In this document: piece by piece, positions 7,699-15,999 of the stretch | Layout of the letters: each line of letters starts with the position of its first letter | Position numbering within the stretch: the first letter of the stretch is position 1 | NCBI GenBank assembly: GCA_910576815.1 | Contig: CAJTKA010000012.1 | Span: forward strand, 1 to 64,000 | Length of the DNA stretch: 64,000 bases | Source of the DNA: an uncultured Lachnospiraceae bacterium | GTDB lineage: Bacteria; Bacillota; Clostridia; Lachnospirales; Lachnospiraceae | Direction of reading: 5' to 3' | Notes under the pieces: generated by a model | Told to the model about the DNA's origin: nothing | Database searches by the model: none | The model's input: the letters and a program-made list of their open reading frames with translations, nothing else | Program-made: the position numbers and the translations under genes

Positions 7699-9417
7699 TT
7701 ACAGTATCATTCCATCCAGCGCATTTCCCGGTGGAACGATCGGCATGACATTCGCTTCCCTGTCGATGATAAATTCAATGACGGTGGGCACTTTTGTATT
7801 TTCTCTCGCGCGCTCAAACGCGGCTTTGATCTCCTCCGCTTTTGTGACACGGATTCCCTTCGCTCCATAGCTTTCCGCCAATCTGACAAAATCAGGCGTA
7901 TACTCCGGGCATTCCTGATGAGGATTGTTACAGTCCGTTTCGCAACTTCGACGATAGCGCATACAGGTACTTACATATCTTCTATCATAAAACATTTCCT
8001 GCCATTGCCGCACGTTCCCCAAATAACCGTTGTTCAATATGCAGATGATGATCGGCAGTTCGTACACGACAGCGGTTGCCATCTCCTGAATGTTCATCTG
8101 CATCCCGCCGTCACCTGTTATAACGACCACAGACTTTTGCGGATTGCCAAGTTTTGCCCCGATTGCCGCAGGCAAGCCATAGCCCATCGTTCCCAGACCG
8201 CCCGACGTCAGCATCTGTCTGTTTTCCGTAAGCGCAAGAAACTGTGTCGTCCACAACTGATTCTGCCCCACATCGGTCGCGATCACAGCGTCCGTAAACA
8301 TGTCATTTACAGCCTCGATCACCATCTGCGGCGTCAAGCCGTTCTTTTCCATAGCGATAGGATATTCCCTTTTCAAACAATTGATTTCCTCTACCCAATC
8401 GAAAACAGAAAGCAGCTTTCCCTTTTCCAGCAAGAAAGAGATGGCTTCCTTCGCATCCGCCACGATTGGAATATCAGCCGTAATATTTCGTGAAATGCAA
8501 TTCTTTTCAATATCAATGTGGATGATCTTCGCCCCTGCCGCAAATGTTTCTGTCTTTCCCGTGATACGGTCATTGAACCGCGTACCGATGGAAAAGAGGA
8601 CGTCACAGTGACTGACCGCCCAATTCGCTGCAAAACTTCCGTGGATCCCCAAGTTGCCAACATAGAGGCTATGTGTCGAAGGAATTGCTCCCTTTCCCAT
8701 AATGGTCGTGACCACGGGAACGCCCGTCAGCTGTGCGAGCTGTGTCATTTCCTTGTTTGCACGGGCAATGTTCACGCCGCCGCCAATTAAAAATAAGGGC
8801 TTTTCTGCCTGATTCAACAGTCCCAACGCTTTTTCCATCTGCTCCTTATACGTAGAAAATGGCAGCCTACTGCTCCTAATCGTTATCTCTTGCGGGTACG
8901 CGTCACTTCCGTATGCTTTCTGGATATCTTTCGGCAAATCTACCACCGCCACACCCGGCTTTCCCGTCTTTGCCATGTGAAACGCCTTTTTGATCGTTTC
9001 CGCAAGATCTTCTCTCCTTTTCACCGTCACCGCATACTTGCAGATGCTCCGCGTGATCCCGACAATATCGACTTCCTGAAAAGCGTCATGCCCGATCAGG
9101 TTCGTCGGCACCTGCCCGGTAAAACACACCAACGGAACGCTGTCATAGTTTGCCGTTGCGATCCCGGTCACGAGGTTCGTCGCCCCCGGCCCGCTGGTCA
9201 CAAGGCAGACGCCGACCTTCCCTGTGGAACGCGCGTAACCGTCCGCCGCATGGATCAGCCCCTGCTCATGACGGGGCAGGATCACATCGATCTCCTTTTC
9301 CCCATAGAGAGCATTAAACAGGTCTATCGCCTGCCCGCCCGGATAAGCAAACAGCGTATCCACTTTTTCTTCCTTCAATGCTTTTACAAATAAATCCGCA
9401 CCCGTGATCTGTTGCAT
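7699..9417 (-). CDS. ilvB: acetolactate synthase, large (catalytic) subunit
   Basis: A 572-residue thiamine-diphosphate enzyme making acetolactate or acetohydroxybutyrate for branched-chain amino acids. The N-terminal domain has FAYPGGQAIDLFN and the cofactor-activating Glu in RHEQGLIHAADGYAR. The C-terminal domain has GDGGMQMNIQEMATA and NNGYLGNVRQWQ. A cysteine-rich insert (CMRYRRSCETDCNNPHQEC) sits after QEMFYDRRY, where many homologues have a short loop. No small regulatory subunit is adjacent. The gene follows a TetR gene on the same strand, and a motif near its start resembles one upstream of that regulator. Confidence 0.92.
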   Translation of the reverse strand: MQQITGADLFVKALKEEKVDTLFAYPGGQAIDLFNALYGEKEIDVILPRHEQGLIHAADGYARSTGKVGVCLVTSGPGATNLVTGIATANYDSVPLVCFTGQVPTNLIGHDAFQEVDIVGITRSICKYAVTVKRREDLAETIKKAFHMAKTGKPGVAVVDLPKDIQKAYGSDAYPQEITIRSSRLPFSTYKEQMEKALGLLNQAEKPLFLIGGGVNIARANKEMTQLAQLTGVPVVTTIMGKGAIPSTHSLYVGNLGIHGSFAANWAVSHCDVLFSIGTRFNDRITGKTETFAAGAKIIHIDIEKNCISRNITADIPIVADAKEAISFLLEKGKLLSVFDWVEEINCLKREYPIAMEKNGLTPQMVIEAVNDMFTDAVIATDVGQNQLWTTQFLALTENRQMLTSGGLGTMGYGLPAAIGAKLGNPQKSVVVITGDGGMQMNIQEMATAVVYELPIIICILNNGYLGNVRQWQEMFYDRRYVSTCMRYRRSCETDCNNPHQECPEYTPDFVRLAESYGAKGIRVTKAEEIKAAFERARENTKVPTVIEFIIDREANVMPIVPPGNALDGMIL

Positions 9418-9441
9418 GGTTTTACCGCCTTTCTGTTATAA

Positions 9442-9460
9442 TGCGTGTACTTGCTTGCAT
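9442..9460. promoter_or_regulatory. candidate TetR operator upstream of ilvB
   Basis: TGCGTGTACTTGCTTGCAT shares GTACTTGC and imperfect flanking symmetry with the reverse complement of 10201-10220, upstream of the TetR gene. A TATAAC hexamer on the minus strand lies at its edge. The pairing of the two sites suggests one repressor controls both genes; this is inference. Confidence 0.5.
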
Positions 9461-9576
9461 ATTGGCTAATTTTTTGGCACTGCCCTATGACAGCGCCAAC
9501 TTCGTAATCCGTCACCCCGGTCTCTTTCGCAAAGTCCGTTCCTAAATTGCTGAAACCTGTCTAAACATTTTTCTCT

Positions 9577-10152
9577 TTACTGCTCCAACCCTTTCACAAA
9601 CATCTGCACACTTTCCTTGATGTACGCATCCTTTTCCACATCCGTCAACTCTTTTCCAAAAGAGGCGTTCAGAAACGTATAGCCAAACGTTGCCGAAAAA
9701 ACCGTCATCGCCAGCGCCTGAAAGTCCTTCTTCGCTATCTTTCCCTTCCTGCACATCTGCTCCAGATAATTGGTAAAGCACGTTAGAAAAGCCTGCGGGA
9801 CTTTCATGATCAGCTGTTTCGTCTCCTCATAGAGCTGCGGCGCCCTTAACCCGATCGACAGATTGACGAAATCCGGCGTCATTCTGTCAATGTATGCCCT
9901 CATGAACATTTCCACATCCGTTTCCAGTTCCCACACCACATTTTTAAAGATTTCCGGCACGACATTCGCCCGCCAGCCCGCCTGATTTGCCCCCTGCAGG
10001 ACGATATCTTTTTTGCTCTCAAACTTGCGGAACAGGGTACACTCGTTTACACCTGCGGCCTTTGCGATCTCTTTGGTAGTGGTGGCAACATATCCCTTAT
10101 CCCTGACTAATGTCATAGCTGCGTCGATGATCTTCTGGCTTGTTTCATCCAA
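9577..10152 (-). CDS. TetR/AcrR-family transcriptional regulator
   Basis: A 191-residue regulator. The helix-turn-helix part (residues 1-50) contains GYVATTTKEIAKAAGVNECTLFRKFESKKD, a clear TetR pattern. The C-terminal domain includes a helical ligand-binding core with RAYIDRMTPDFVNLSIGLRAP. It precedes ilvB by 159 bp on the same strand, and its promoter carries a motif shared with the ilvB upstream region, so it probably controls itself and ilvB. The intervening 159 bp shows no other gene that I can support. Confidence 0.87.
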   Translation of the reverse strand: MDETSQKIIDAAMTLVRDKGYVATTTKEIAKAAGVNECTLFRKFESKKDIVLQGANQAGWRANVVPEIFKNVVWELETDVEMFMRAYIDRMTPDFVNLSIGLRAPQLYEETKQLIMKVPQAFLTCFTNYLEQMCRKGKIAKKDFQALAMTVFSATFGYTFLNASFGKELTDVEKDAYIKESVQMFVKGLEQ

Positions 10153-10200
10153 AACCTGCTTCCCCGCTTTCTGAATATCTATGATTACATACCGTCTCTT

Positions 10201-10252
10201 TGCGTATGCAAGTACATGCTTTCATGTTAATCGTATGATAGCAAAATGTCAA
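10201..10252 (-). promoter_or_regulatory. promoter and candidate operator of the second TetR gene
   Basis: TTGACA (10247-10252) and TAACAT (10224-10229) on the minus strand are 17 bp apart. Just downstream, at 10201-10220, the minus strand reads AGCATGTACTTGCATACGCA, an imperfect dyad sharing GTACTTGC with the site at 9442-9460. Confidence 0.62.
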
Positions 10253-10259
10253 CACTTTT

Positions 10260-11183
10260 TTATCTCTGCTCCAAAACCCCCGCGATCTTCTCGATCATTT
10301 CATCCTCCTTCAGGCGGAATTTGATCTCCACCCTTCTGGAGGCCGGCATATCCACTTCTTCTGTTTGGCTGCCGGAAGCGTCCTTCAGATAGACAGGGTT
10401 GCTCCACGATTTCCCGTTGACGGTGAGCAGTTTCTGTAATTGTTCGATCTCCGTCTCACCAAGCCCGTTTCGCTTGTTCAGGCAAAAATCCGCCACCGCC
10501 TTGGCTCTCTCATAAGACAGCTCCATGTTGCTCTGATAGCCGCCGTCCGTATCGGTATGTCCCTCAATAATGATCTCCGCGATATAGCCGCGAAACTGAT
10601 CCTGCAGCAGCACATCCAGATACATCGGAATCACGTTCTTTAAAGTGTCCCTGCTGTCCGCGGTGAGAGAAGCGCTGTTGTAGCGGAAAAGCACATCAGA
10701 AGAAAAGGTAATGGACCCCGTCTGAGCATCTACCTTCATCGTGGAATTGCTGAACGCGGACTGCAGTGCTCCGATGATATCCGTGCGGATGCCGACGATG
10801 TCCTGCAGCTCCTGTTTCGTCGTCGTCAATTCCTGTCTGGCATTTTCGATCTCCAGATAGGCGTTGTCCAACTCCTCCTGTGTCAGGGCCGCCTGCTCGT
10901 AAGCCTGCTGCAATTCCGTCAAAGAAGACTCCAGCTCCTCATTGGACTTTTCCAGCTCCGCCTTGGAAAACTCCAGATCCTTTATTGTTTCGTCCAGTTC
11001 ACTCTGCGCTGTATAAAGCGCCAGTCTGGTGTTCTCCAAATCATTTGTTTTTTGTCGGTATATGGCAAGTGTTATGGCGATCATCAAAATAAAAATCAGC
11101 AGCAGCGCAGCCATCATATCCGAATAGGACTGCCAAAAACTGTGCTCCCTGAACGCCTCCCTGTCCCTCTGTCTATTTCTCAT
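10260..11183 (-). CDS. ZorB/MotB-like OmpA-domain motor protein
   Basis: A 307-residue protein with a single N-terminal membrane segment (about residues 18-38) preceded by FWQSYSDMMAALLLIF. The Asp in SYSDMM matches the proton-carrying Asp of MotB and ZorB. A long Glu/Gln/Leu-rich coiled coil follows (about 45-130), then an OmpA peptidoglycan-binding domain (about 155-300) with VLFRYNSASLT, IIIEGHTDTDGG and a final ASRRVEIKFRL. It overlaps the MotA/ZorA-like gene by 11 bp, so the two are made together as a stator-like complex. The ZorC, ZorD or ZorE genes of the Zorya antiphage systems are not visible around it. Confidence 0.85.
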   Translation of the reverse strand: MRNRQRDREAFREHSFWQSYSDMMAALLLIFILMIAITLAIYRQKTNDLENTRLALYTAQSELDETIKDLEFSKAELEKSNEELESSLTELQQAYEQAALTQEELDNAYLEIENARQELTTTKQELQDIVGIRTDIIGALQSAFSNSTMKVDAQTGSITFSSDVLFRYNSASLTADSRDTLKNVIPMYLDVLLQDQFRGYIAEIIIEGHTDTDGGYQSNMELSYERAKAVADFCLNKRNGLGETEIEQLQKLLTVNGKSWSNPVYLKDASGSQTEEVDMPASRRVEIKFRLKEDEMIEKIAGVLEQR

Positions 11184-12336
11184 ACAAATTCCTCATCTGT
11201 TCAAAGGTGTAAATCTGACTGCTGATCTCATCGCTCATATCGCTGCAGGCATCCGCCAGCATTTTTTTCTGCCCGGCAAGCTCCCCCGCAAAAGCTTCCT
11301 GCCTTTCCATCACCTTGAGAAGCGCCTCCTGCACGTTTCGGTTTACCTCCACCAAAGCGGTGACCGCCTCCACCATCTCCGCGGCATTTTTCGCACTGAC
11401 TGCCTGCGATTCGCCCGCACTCTTTAAGGTATTCCCAAGTTTCTGAAAGTCCGTATTCAAAGCCGTCTGCATCTGTGCGGTAAACTGCTCCACAATACGC
11501 TCTACGCCTGCCGTCTGCTCTGCTGCATTTCCTTTCATCAGTTCAAGCATCTGCTTTAGAGAACTCGCCATCCCCGCCTGATAGACAAGCATGGTCGCCG
11601 CATTTTCATCCTCTTTCAGACCAATCGGCTGTGCGGTCTGTCGAAACACGCATAAAAATTCATTCAGCACCTCATAGGCGTCCGACATGATACTGCGGTA
11701 GACGACATTGAATACCAGTGAAAACAGGATACCATACACCGAAGTGTGAAAAGCCACTTTCATACCCGAAAGCAGAGAACCCACGTTGTCGGAGATCGTA
11801 AAGATATCGTCCCCGCTGAATGCGCCAAGTCCCATGGACAACCCAAGAAACGTACCCAGGATCCCCAGGCCCGTAAGCGTCCCGGACATACCGGAATTGA
11901 AGAAGTTCATGCCCACCCGGTCCAGAAGATCCTCGTTGATATATTCTCCCAAATCGCAGGCAGGATCAGCGCCCCGCCTTGTCCTTGTGCCTTTTACCCG
12001 CAGACAGTATTTGTGGAACGCTTCCTGCAGTTCCTTTTCTTCAAACACCTTGGCATGATCCTGATAATTCGCCCAAAGATTCTTCCCGCCTGCCTCCTTA
12101 TACTCTTTTTGCAGACGGAGCATGACATCCTCCAGCTCATAGGTGACTCTGTTGAGCCTGCCGAAACTTATGGAGGATATGACAAACAGGATCCCGATAA
12201 TAAACAGGAATACCAGATTAATGACCAGATTCGTATAGGAACTCCATTCCCCGGTAAATACGCCGTTTAAGTACAAAACAAAAGCCACCACAACAGCATA
12301 CAAAAAATACAGTACATAATACAGCCTGCTCTTCAT
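11173..12336 (-). CDS. ZorA-like MotA/TolQ/ExbB-family proton channel
   Basis: A 387-residue membrane protein. Two hydrophobic segments near the N-terminus (about 8-56) and two more around 148-220 enclose the channel signature SGTLTGLGILGTFLGLSMGL and GMKVAFHTSVYGILFSL, close to the ZorA/MotA pattern. After about residue 230 comes a roughly 150-residue helical cytoplasmic tail, including an Ala/Glu-rich stretch that predicts as coiled coil; long tails of this kind mark ZorA rather than flagellar MotA. The gene has its own promoter and overlaps the ZorB-like partner by 11 bp. Not flagellar: no motility genes are nearby. Confidence 0.83.
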   Translation of the reverse strand: MKSRLYYVLYFLYAVVVAFVLYLNGVFTGEWSSYTNLVINLVFLFIIGILFVISSISFGRLNRVTYELEDVMLRLQKEYKEAGGKNLWANYQDHAKVFEEKELQEAFHKYCLRVKGTRTRRGADPACDLGEYINEDLLDRVGMNFFNSGMSGTLTGLGILGTFLGLSMGLGAFSGDDIFTISDNVGSLLSGMKVAFHTSVYGILFSLVFNVVYRSIMSDAYEVLNEFLCVFRQTAQPIGLKEDENAATMLVYQAGMASSLKQMLELMKGNAAEQTAGVERIVEQFTAQMQTALNTDFQKLGNTLKSAGESQAVSAKNAAEMVEAVTALVEVNRNVQEALLKVMERQEAFAGELAGQKKMLADACSDMSDEISSQIYTFEQMRNLYEK

Positions 12337-12422
12337 AAGTAACCCCGTCCTTTTCCTTTCGTTGATAGCATTATTATTTCAATAATCTGCAGATCAATTC
12401 TTACAATTTATGTCTTAAACCT

Positions 12423-12450
12423 ATCATATTTTCATCCGAAGTGCAATCAA
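12423..12450 (-). promoter_or_regulatory. promoter of the ZorA/ZorB-like pair
   Basis: Minus-strand TTGATT (12445-12450) and TATGAT (12423-12428) are 16 bp apart, about 90 bp before the ZorA-like start. It separates this pair from the upstream ABC permease gene. Confidence 0.55.
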
Positions 12451-12485
12451 CTTAAGGATATCTTAATATCTTCGTTTTTCCTCTG

Positions 12486-13604
12486 CTAATGAATCTTCCT
12501 TGTGATAAATAATAAACTTAAAACTTCGACTATAACAAAGCACAACAATCCCCATATACTTGCAGGCCACATAGCGATAACCCCTGCAATCAGCAGCATC
12601 ATAAGCGGTACCAGGTATTTTCGCGGATGATGCCACAGATCGTTTTCGACCTTCCAATTACGAATCGGGTAAACCCATTCCAACAAAACAGAGAGGATCG
12701 CGCTCTGCACTGTGATCAGCACCGCAGTCAGGATTTCTCTGCCGCCCACACCGCCATGCTGCATCTGCCAGCTAATCAAATACACGCTGTTTACCGCCAG
12801 ATTAACAACAAACAGAAAGAGCGTATAGCGGCTGCAAAACCGCGCTGCCTGTCCGGGCAATGTCCGCACCGCCTGCTCCAGATCGGGATCAACGGACAAC
12901 AGGATACAAAGCGGCGTATTCAAACAGAGAATGGCAAACCCCAACGGCATCACATACACTCCCGCAAACTGCCCTAGCAGCATCGGCAGGATACCTGCCA
13001 CCGCGCACAGGCCAACGGTATTCCACAGATAACTCCGATTCGTCATCAGGTAACGCATAAGATACAGGAATACGCTTCCGCTCCCTCCGCCATGCCTGAT
13101 CAGTTGTTTCACAGAAATCGGCCTGTAAAATACATAGGCATCCGCCATCCGCTTTCCTTTTTCGGGATGCGCAGCTTCCTTTGTCACCATATAGCATAGC
13201 GCTGCCGCTACGCATCCACCACAGGCACACAACAGGGCCGTGGCAATCTGCAGCGTATTCCATTCCTGTAAAGCAAAAAACAGCGAAAGCACAAGGAATG
13301 TCTTGGTCACTAACGTATAGCAGGTAAAGGCGAGTACCAGAGAAACCGTCATTTCTCCGTCCTGAAAGGGCAGCATAAACAGCCCCGTCATACGCTCTGC
13401 ATTTCCCGCATCATGAAGCGTCTGCCACATGACACCCGTCGAAACTGCCGTTGCCGTCAAAAACAGGATAAACGGCGCAATCTCCACACGAATCTCCGCC
13501 GCTCGAACGGCAAGAAACAGGATCAGGCAGGCGGCAAGACTTTTCCCGACGCGTTCGTACTTTGCACCAAAAAACTGTTTGAATAGGGCTTTTAGTATCA
13601 TCAT
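12486..13604 (-). CDS. ABC transporter permease-like membrane protein
   Basis: A 372-residue integral membrane protein with about ten hydrophobic segments and no soluble domain. The start at 13604 overlaps the stop of the ATPase gene by 4 bp (ATGA), which fixes both the start and the partnership. It resembles ABC-2 type export permeases in general topology, but I recognise no diagnostic motif. With the ATPase and the small membrane protein upstream it forms a three-gene transporter operon that may be controlled by the adjacent LytTR system. Confidence 0.75.
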   Translation of the reverse strand: MMILKALFKQFFGAKYERVGKSLAACLILFLAVRAAEIRVEIAPFILFLTATAVSTGVMWQTLHDAGNAERMTGLFMLPFQDGEMTVSLVLAFTCYTLVTKTFLVLSLFFALQEWNTLQIATALLCACGGCVAAALCYMVTKEAAHPEKGKRMADAYVFYRPISVKQLIRHGGGSGSVFLYLMRYLMTNRSYLWNTVGLCAVAGILPMLLGQFAGVYVMPLGFAILCLNTPLCILLSVDPDLEQAVRTLPGQAARFCSRYTLFLFVVNLAVNSVYLISWQMQHGGVGGREILTAVLITVQSAILSVLLEWVYPIRNWKVENDLWHHPRKYLVPLMMLLIAGVIAMWPASIWGLLCFVIVEVLSLLFITRKIH

Positions 13605-14320
13605 TTTTCCAGTGCCTCCCTGATGTTCTCCGCTTCGATCTCCTGCCCCGCAAAACACTGCCCGATCTGTCCATGCTCCAATACAAACACCCGGTCGGAA
13701 GTCAGGCAGATGCTTTCCAGGATATGGGATGAAAAAAGCAAGGTGCCATACTGCCGATAACTGCTGATCAACTGATACAAATATTCCGTGCTCTGGAAAT
13801 CCAGACCGTTCACAGGTTCATCCAGCATCAGAAACCTTGGTTTCAGCGCAAAGGCAGTGATCAGATACGCCTTTTTCAGATTCCCCATTGACAAGTCTTT
13901 CAACAGGACATCTGTATATTTGTCAAAATGAAACCCCTGCACCAATTCCTCTACCTCAGGCCCCGTCAGTTTCTTTCCATAGGAAGTTCCCACATAGGAA
14001 AGATACTCGCGAAAGGTAAAGAAGCGGAAGGAATGGTCTTCGGCAAAGACAACATACCGCTCTTTCTTAAATTCTCTGTCCCGAAAGGAAAGCGGCTCAC
14101 CCTGCCACAGAGCGGTATCCACCTGAAAACTGTCGATCAGCCCGGCCAGGGTCTTGATCAGGGTGGTCTTGCCTGCTCCGTTCAAGCCAATCAGTCCGAC
14201 CACTTCATTTGTCCGCAGCTCCATGGAAAACTGATCCAGAACAGGTCTGCCTTTTGTATACCAGACGTTTAGATTTTTCAGGGTTAAAAGTTCTCCCCTG
14301 TTCAATGTTTCACTGCGCAT
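13601..14320 (-). CDS. ABC transporter ATP-binding protein
   Basis: A 239-residue ATPase. Walker A is GLNGAGKTTLIKTL, Walker B is FLMLDEPVNGLD, and the switch His is in FSSHILES. The signature is DLSMGNLKKAYLI in place of the common LSGGQ, typical of ATPases of ABC-2 type systems. ATG at 14320 follows AGGAG by about 8 nt and overlaps the small membrane gene by 11 bp; the permease start overlaps its stop by 4 bp. The substrate is unknown; lantibiotic or lipid export and immunity are common roles for such sets. Confidence 0.88.
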   Translation of the reverse strand: MRSETLNRGELLTLKNLNVWYTKGRPVLDQFSMELRTNEVVGLIGLNGAGKTTLIKTLAGLIDSFQVDTALWQGEPLSFRDREFKKERYVVFAEDHSFRFFTFREYLSYVGTSYGKKLTGPEVEELVQGFHFDKYTDVLLKDLSMGNLKKAYLITAFALKPRFLMLDEPVNGLDFQSTEYLYQLISSYRQYGTLLFSSHILESICLTSDRVFVLEHGQIGQCFAGQEIEAENIREALEK

Positions 14321-14480
14321 TTTCTTTCTCCTTTTTTCGGATCGCATAAGCAGACCCCAAAAATACGATGCCTACCGTCACATAGAGAGCTGCCAGAGAA
14401 ACATTTCCCTTTACGGCGCTGACAGCCGCCACCGCCAGCCAAACGATACCAAACAACAAACGAAAATAAAAGTGTCTCAT
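14310..14480 (-). CDS. small membrane protein of the ABC operon
   Basis: A 56-residue protein with two hydrophobic segments (about residues 4-20 and 26-44) and a positively charged end (IRKKEKE). ATG at 14480 has GGAGG 8 nt upstream; an earlier in-frame codon lies inside that ribosome-binding site. It is the first gene of the transporter operon and overlaps the ATPase start. It may stabilise the transporter; no family is recognised. Confidence 0.7.
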   Translation of the reverse strand: MRHFYFRLLFGIVWLAVAAVSAVKGNVSLAALYVTVGIVFLGSAYAIRKKEKENAQ

Positions 14481-14526
14481 GTTATATCCTCCTTTCAACT
14501 CAGCGCATCCGTTACGCTATGGTCAC

Positions 14527-14584
14527 AGCATACCGCAAAAAACACCTTTGTGCCGTTTTGTCCGCGAACGGCTGATTTTTGTCC
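14527..14584 (-). promoter_or_regulatory. promoter with 21-bp direct repeats (probable LytTR sites)
   Basis: On the minus strand GGACAAAA occurs twice (14577-14584 and 14556-14563), exactly 21 bp apart, i.e. two helical turns. Just downstream are GGCACA (14549-14554) and TATGCT (14527-14532), 16 bp apart. LytTR regulators bind direct repeats of about this spacing next to a weak -35, so this is a good candidate for activation by the adjacent regulator at 15996-16721. Confidence 0.6.
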
Positions 14585-14682
14585 ATAAAGTATAAAATTG
14601 CCCTGAAAATGCGTTTGAAGCTAAAGATTCCATGCGCATTTCCAAGACAACTTACCTGATTCCAAAAGATTACAAAATGTAG

Positions 14683-15999
14683 CTATACCGCTTTTACAGG
14701 CTCGAAAGACAGCGTAACCACCGTACAAAACCTATTATTTTCATACTCCGTTTCCACCGTGCCATCATAATACTCCGCCGCAGTGCGGATGCTTTTCAAT
14801 CCCCAGCCGTGCAGATTCTTATCCTGCTTCGTGGTCTTCACTTCCCCTTCTGCTATGACAGGCGCCGCTTTACAGCCGTTTACCAATTTGATAATGAGCA
14901 TTTCATGGATGCGGCGGACGGTCAGCTCCACAAAACGCAGATTCCCTTCCGTATCTTCTACCGCTTCAAAAGCATTATCCAAAAGATTCCCCAAAATTGC
15001 CACCAAATCGACACTGCGGATATTGGTGTGCCGCGGATATTCGATGTGATAGCGGATCTGTATCTCTCTGGACGCGGCAAGAGCCTGCCTGCTGCTTAAC
15101 AGATAATCTGCCGCCTCATCCCCTGTCCAGACGGACTGCGTGACCGCTTCGATCGGTGTGCGCAGACCTTCCAGATACTGAACGGCCTCCGCCGTCCTCT
15201 CTTTTACCAGATAACGGTGCAGCGCCTCGATGTGATTGTGAAAATCATGGAACAGCCTTGCATTGGCCGCATAGGTATCTTTCAGCAGCCGATAATCCCG
15301 CAGCAGCAAATCATTCCTTTCCTTTTCCAACTGCGCTACTTTTTTCTCCATCTCATATTGACGGCCAAGATAAAAAAGCAGGACTGCCACAAGAATCAGC
15401 ATGGCAAAAATGATCCAAGTTGTCATCTCCTCGTCCTCTATGGCGATGACGTTCTGCCCGGATAAAAAGACGACCCCGAAGATACCCGCAACGGCGATCC
15501 CAGATATCATTCTGTTTATTCCTTGTCCTTCTTTTTGAAAAGACGACAAGTCGTCTTCGTTTTGGTCAGCTCTTATCTTCCACAAAATGATGCTAAGCAT
15601 CAGCAGTCGCACCACCCATACCGCTGCCATATATTCCGGCAGATTTTTGTTAAGAAAACGCTCCGACTGAAACAGGATTCCCAAATATGCAGACGCCATA
15701 AATTCCCACAGTAAAACCGTGATCTCATAGAAAAAGGTCAGAAAAAGCGGCATCCGCAGTTCTGTTTTGATCAGATAGCGGACAAGCACTATGATAAGGA
15801 TGATTTCAGCGCCCGTGACATAGATCTGCGCAGCATGTAAGGTTGACAGTACCGTGCCCAAAACAGCCGCCAATGCGGAGAAGATACCCGCCTTTTTCCA
15901 GTCGGCGGCCACCTTTAATACTGCTATGACAAGGTACAGGCAAACGAAGATCCGCAGCCCGTTTGTAAAAAAATAGGATATGATCTGACAGCCATTCAT
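14683..15999 (-). CDS. GHKL-family sensor histidine kinase
   Basis: A 438-residue kinase with roughly six membrane segments in the first 200 residues, a coiled-coil linker (QYEMEKKVAQLEKERNDLL), and the phosphoacceptor box LFHDFHNHIEALHRYL. The ATPase domain has ILGNLLDNAFEAVED (N-box) and GWGLKSIRTAAEYYDG (G-box). The start ATG at 15999 overlaps the regulator stop by 4 bp (ATGA). The signal is unknown. The next operon downstream encodes an ABC transporter, a frequent target of such systems. Confidence 0.88.
   Translation of the reverse strand: MNGCQIISYFFTNGLRIFVCLYLVIAVLKVAADWKKAGIFSALAAVLGTVLSTLHAAQIYVTGAEIILIIVLVRYLIKTELRMPLFLTFFYEITVLLWEFMASAYLGILFQSERFLNKNLPEYMAAVWVVRLLMLSIILWKIRADQNEDDLSSFQKEGQGINRMISGIAVAGIFGVVFLSGQNVIAIEDEEMTTWIIFAMLILVAVLLFYLGRQYEMEKKVAQLEKERNDLLLRDYRLLKDTYAANARLFHDFHNHIEALHRYLVKERTAEAVQYLEGLRTPIEAVTQSVWTGDEAADYLLSSRQALAASREIQIRYHIEYPRHTNIRSVDLVAILGNLLDNAFEAVEDTEGNLRFVELTVRRIHEMLIIKLVNGCKAAPVIAEGEVKTTKQDKNLHGWGLKSIRTAAEYYDGTVETEYENNRFCTVVTLSFEPVKAV

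Noticed and set aside
9421..9560. Open minus-strand frame between the TetR gene and ilvB, reading NLGTDFAKETGVTDYEVG
   Set aside because: It looks protein-like but has no start codon or ribosome-binding site, runs out of frame into ilvB, and overlaps the candidate operator.
10260..12336. Flagellar MotA/MotB assignment
   Set aside because: No flagellar genes are nearby and the MotA-like protein has a long coiled tail; ZorA/ZorB-like is the better fit.
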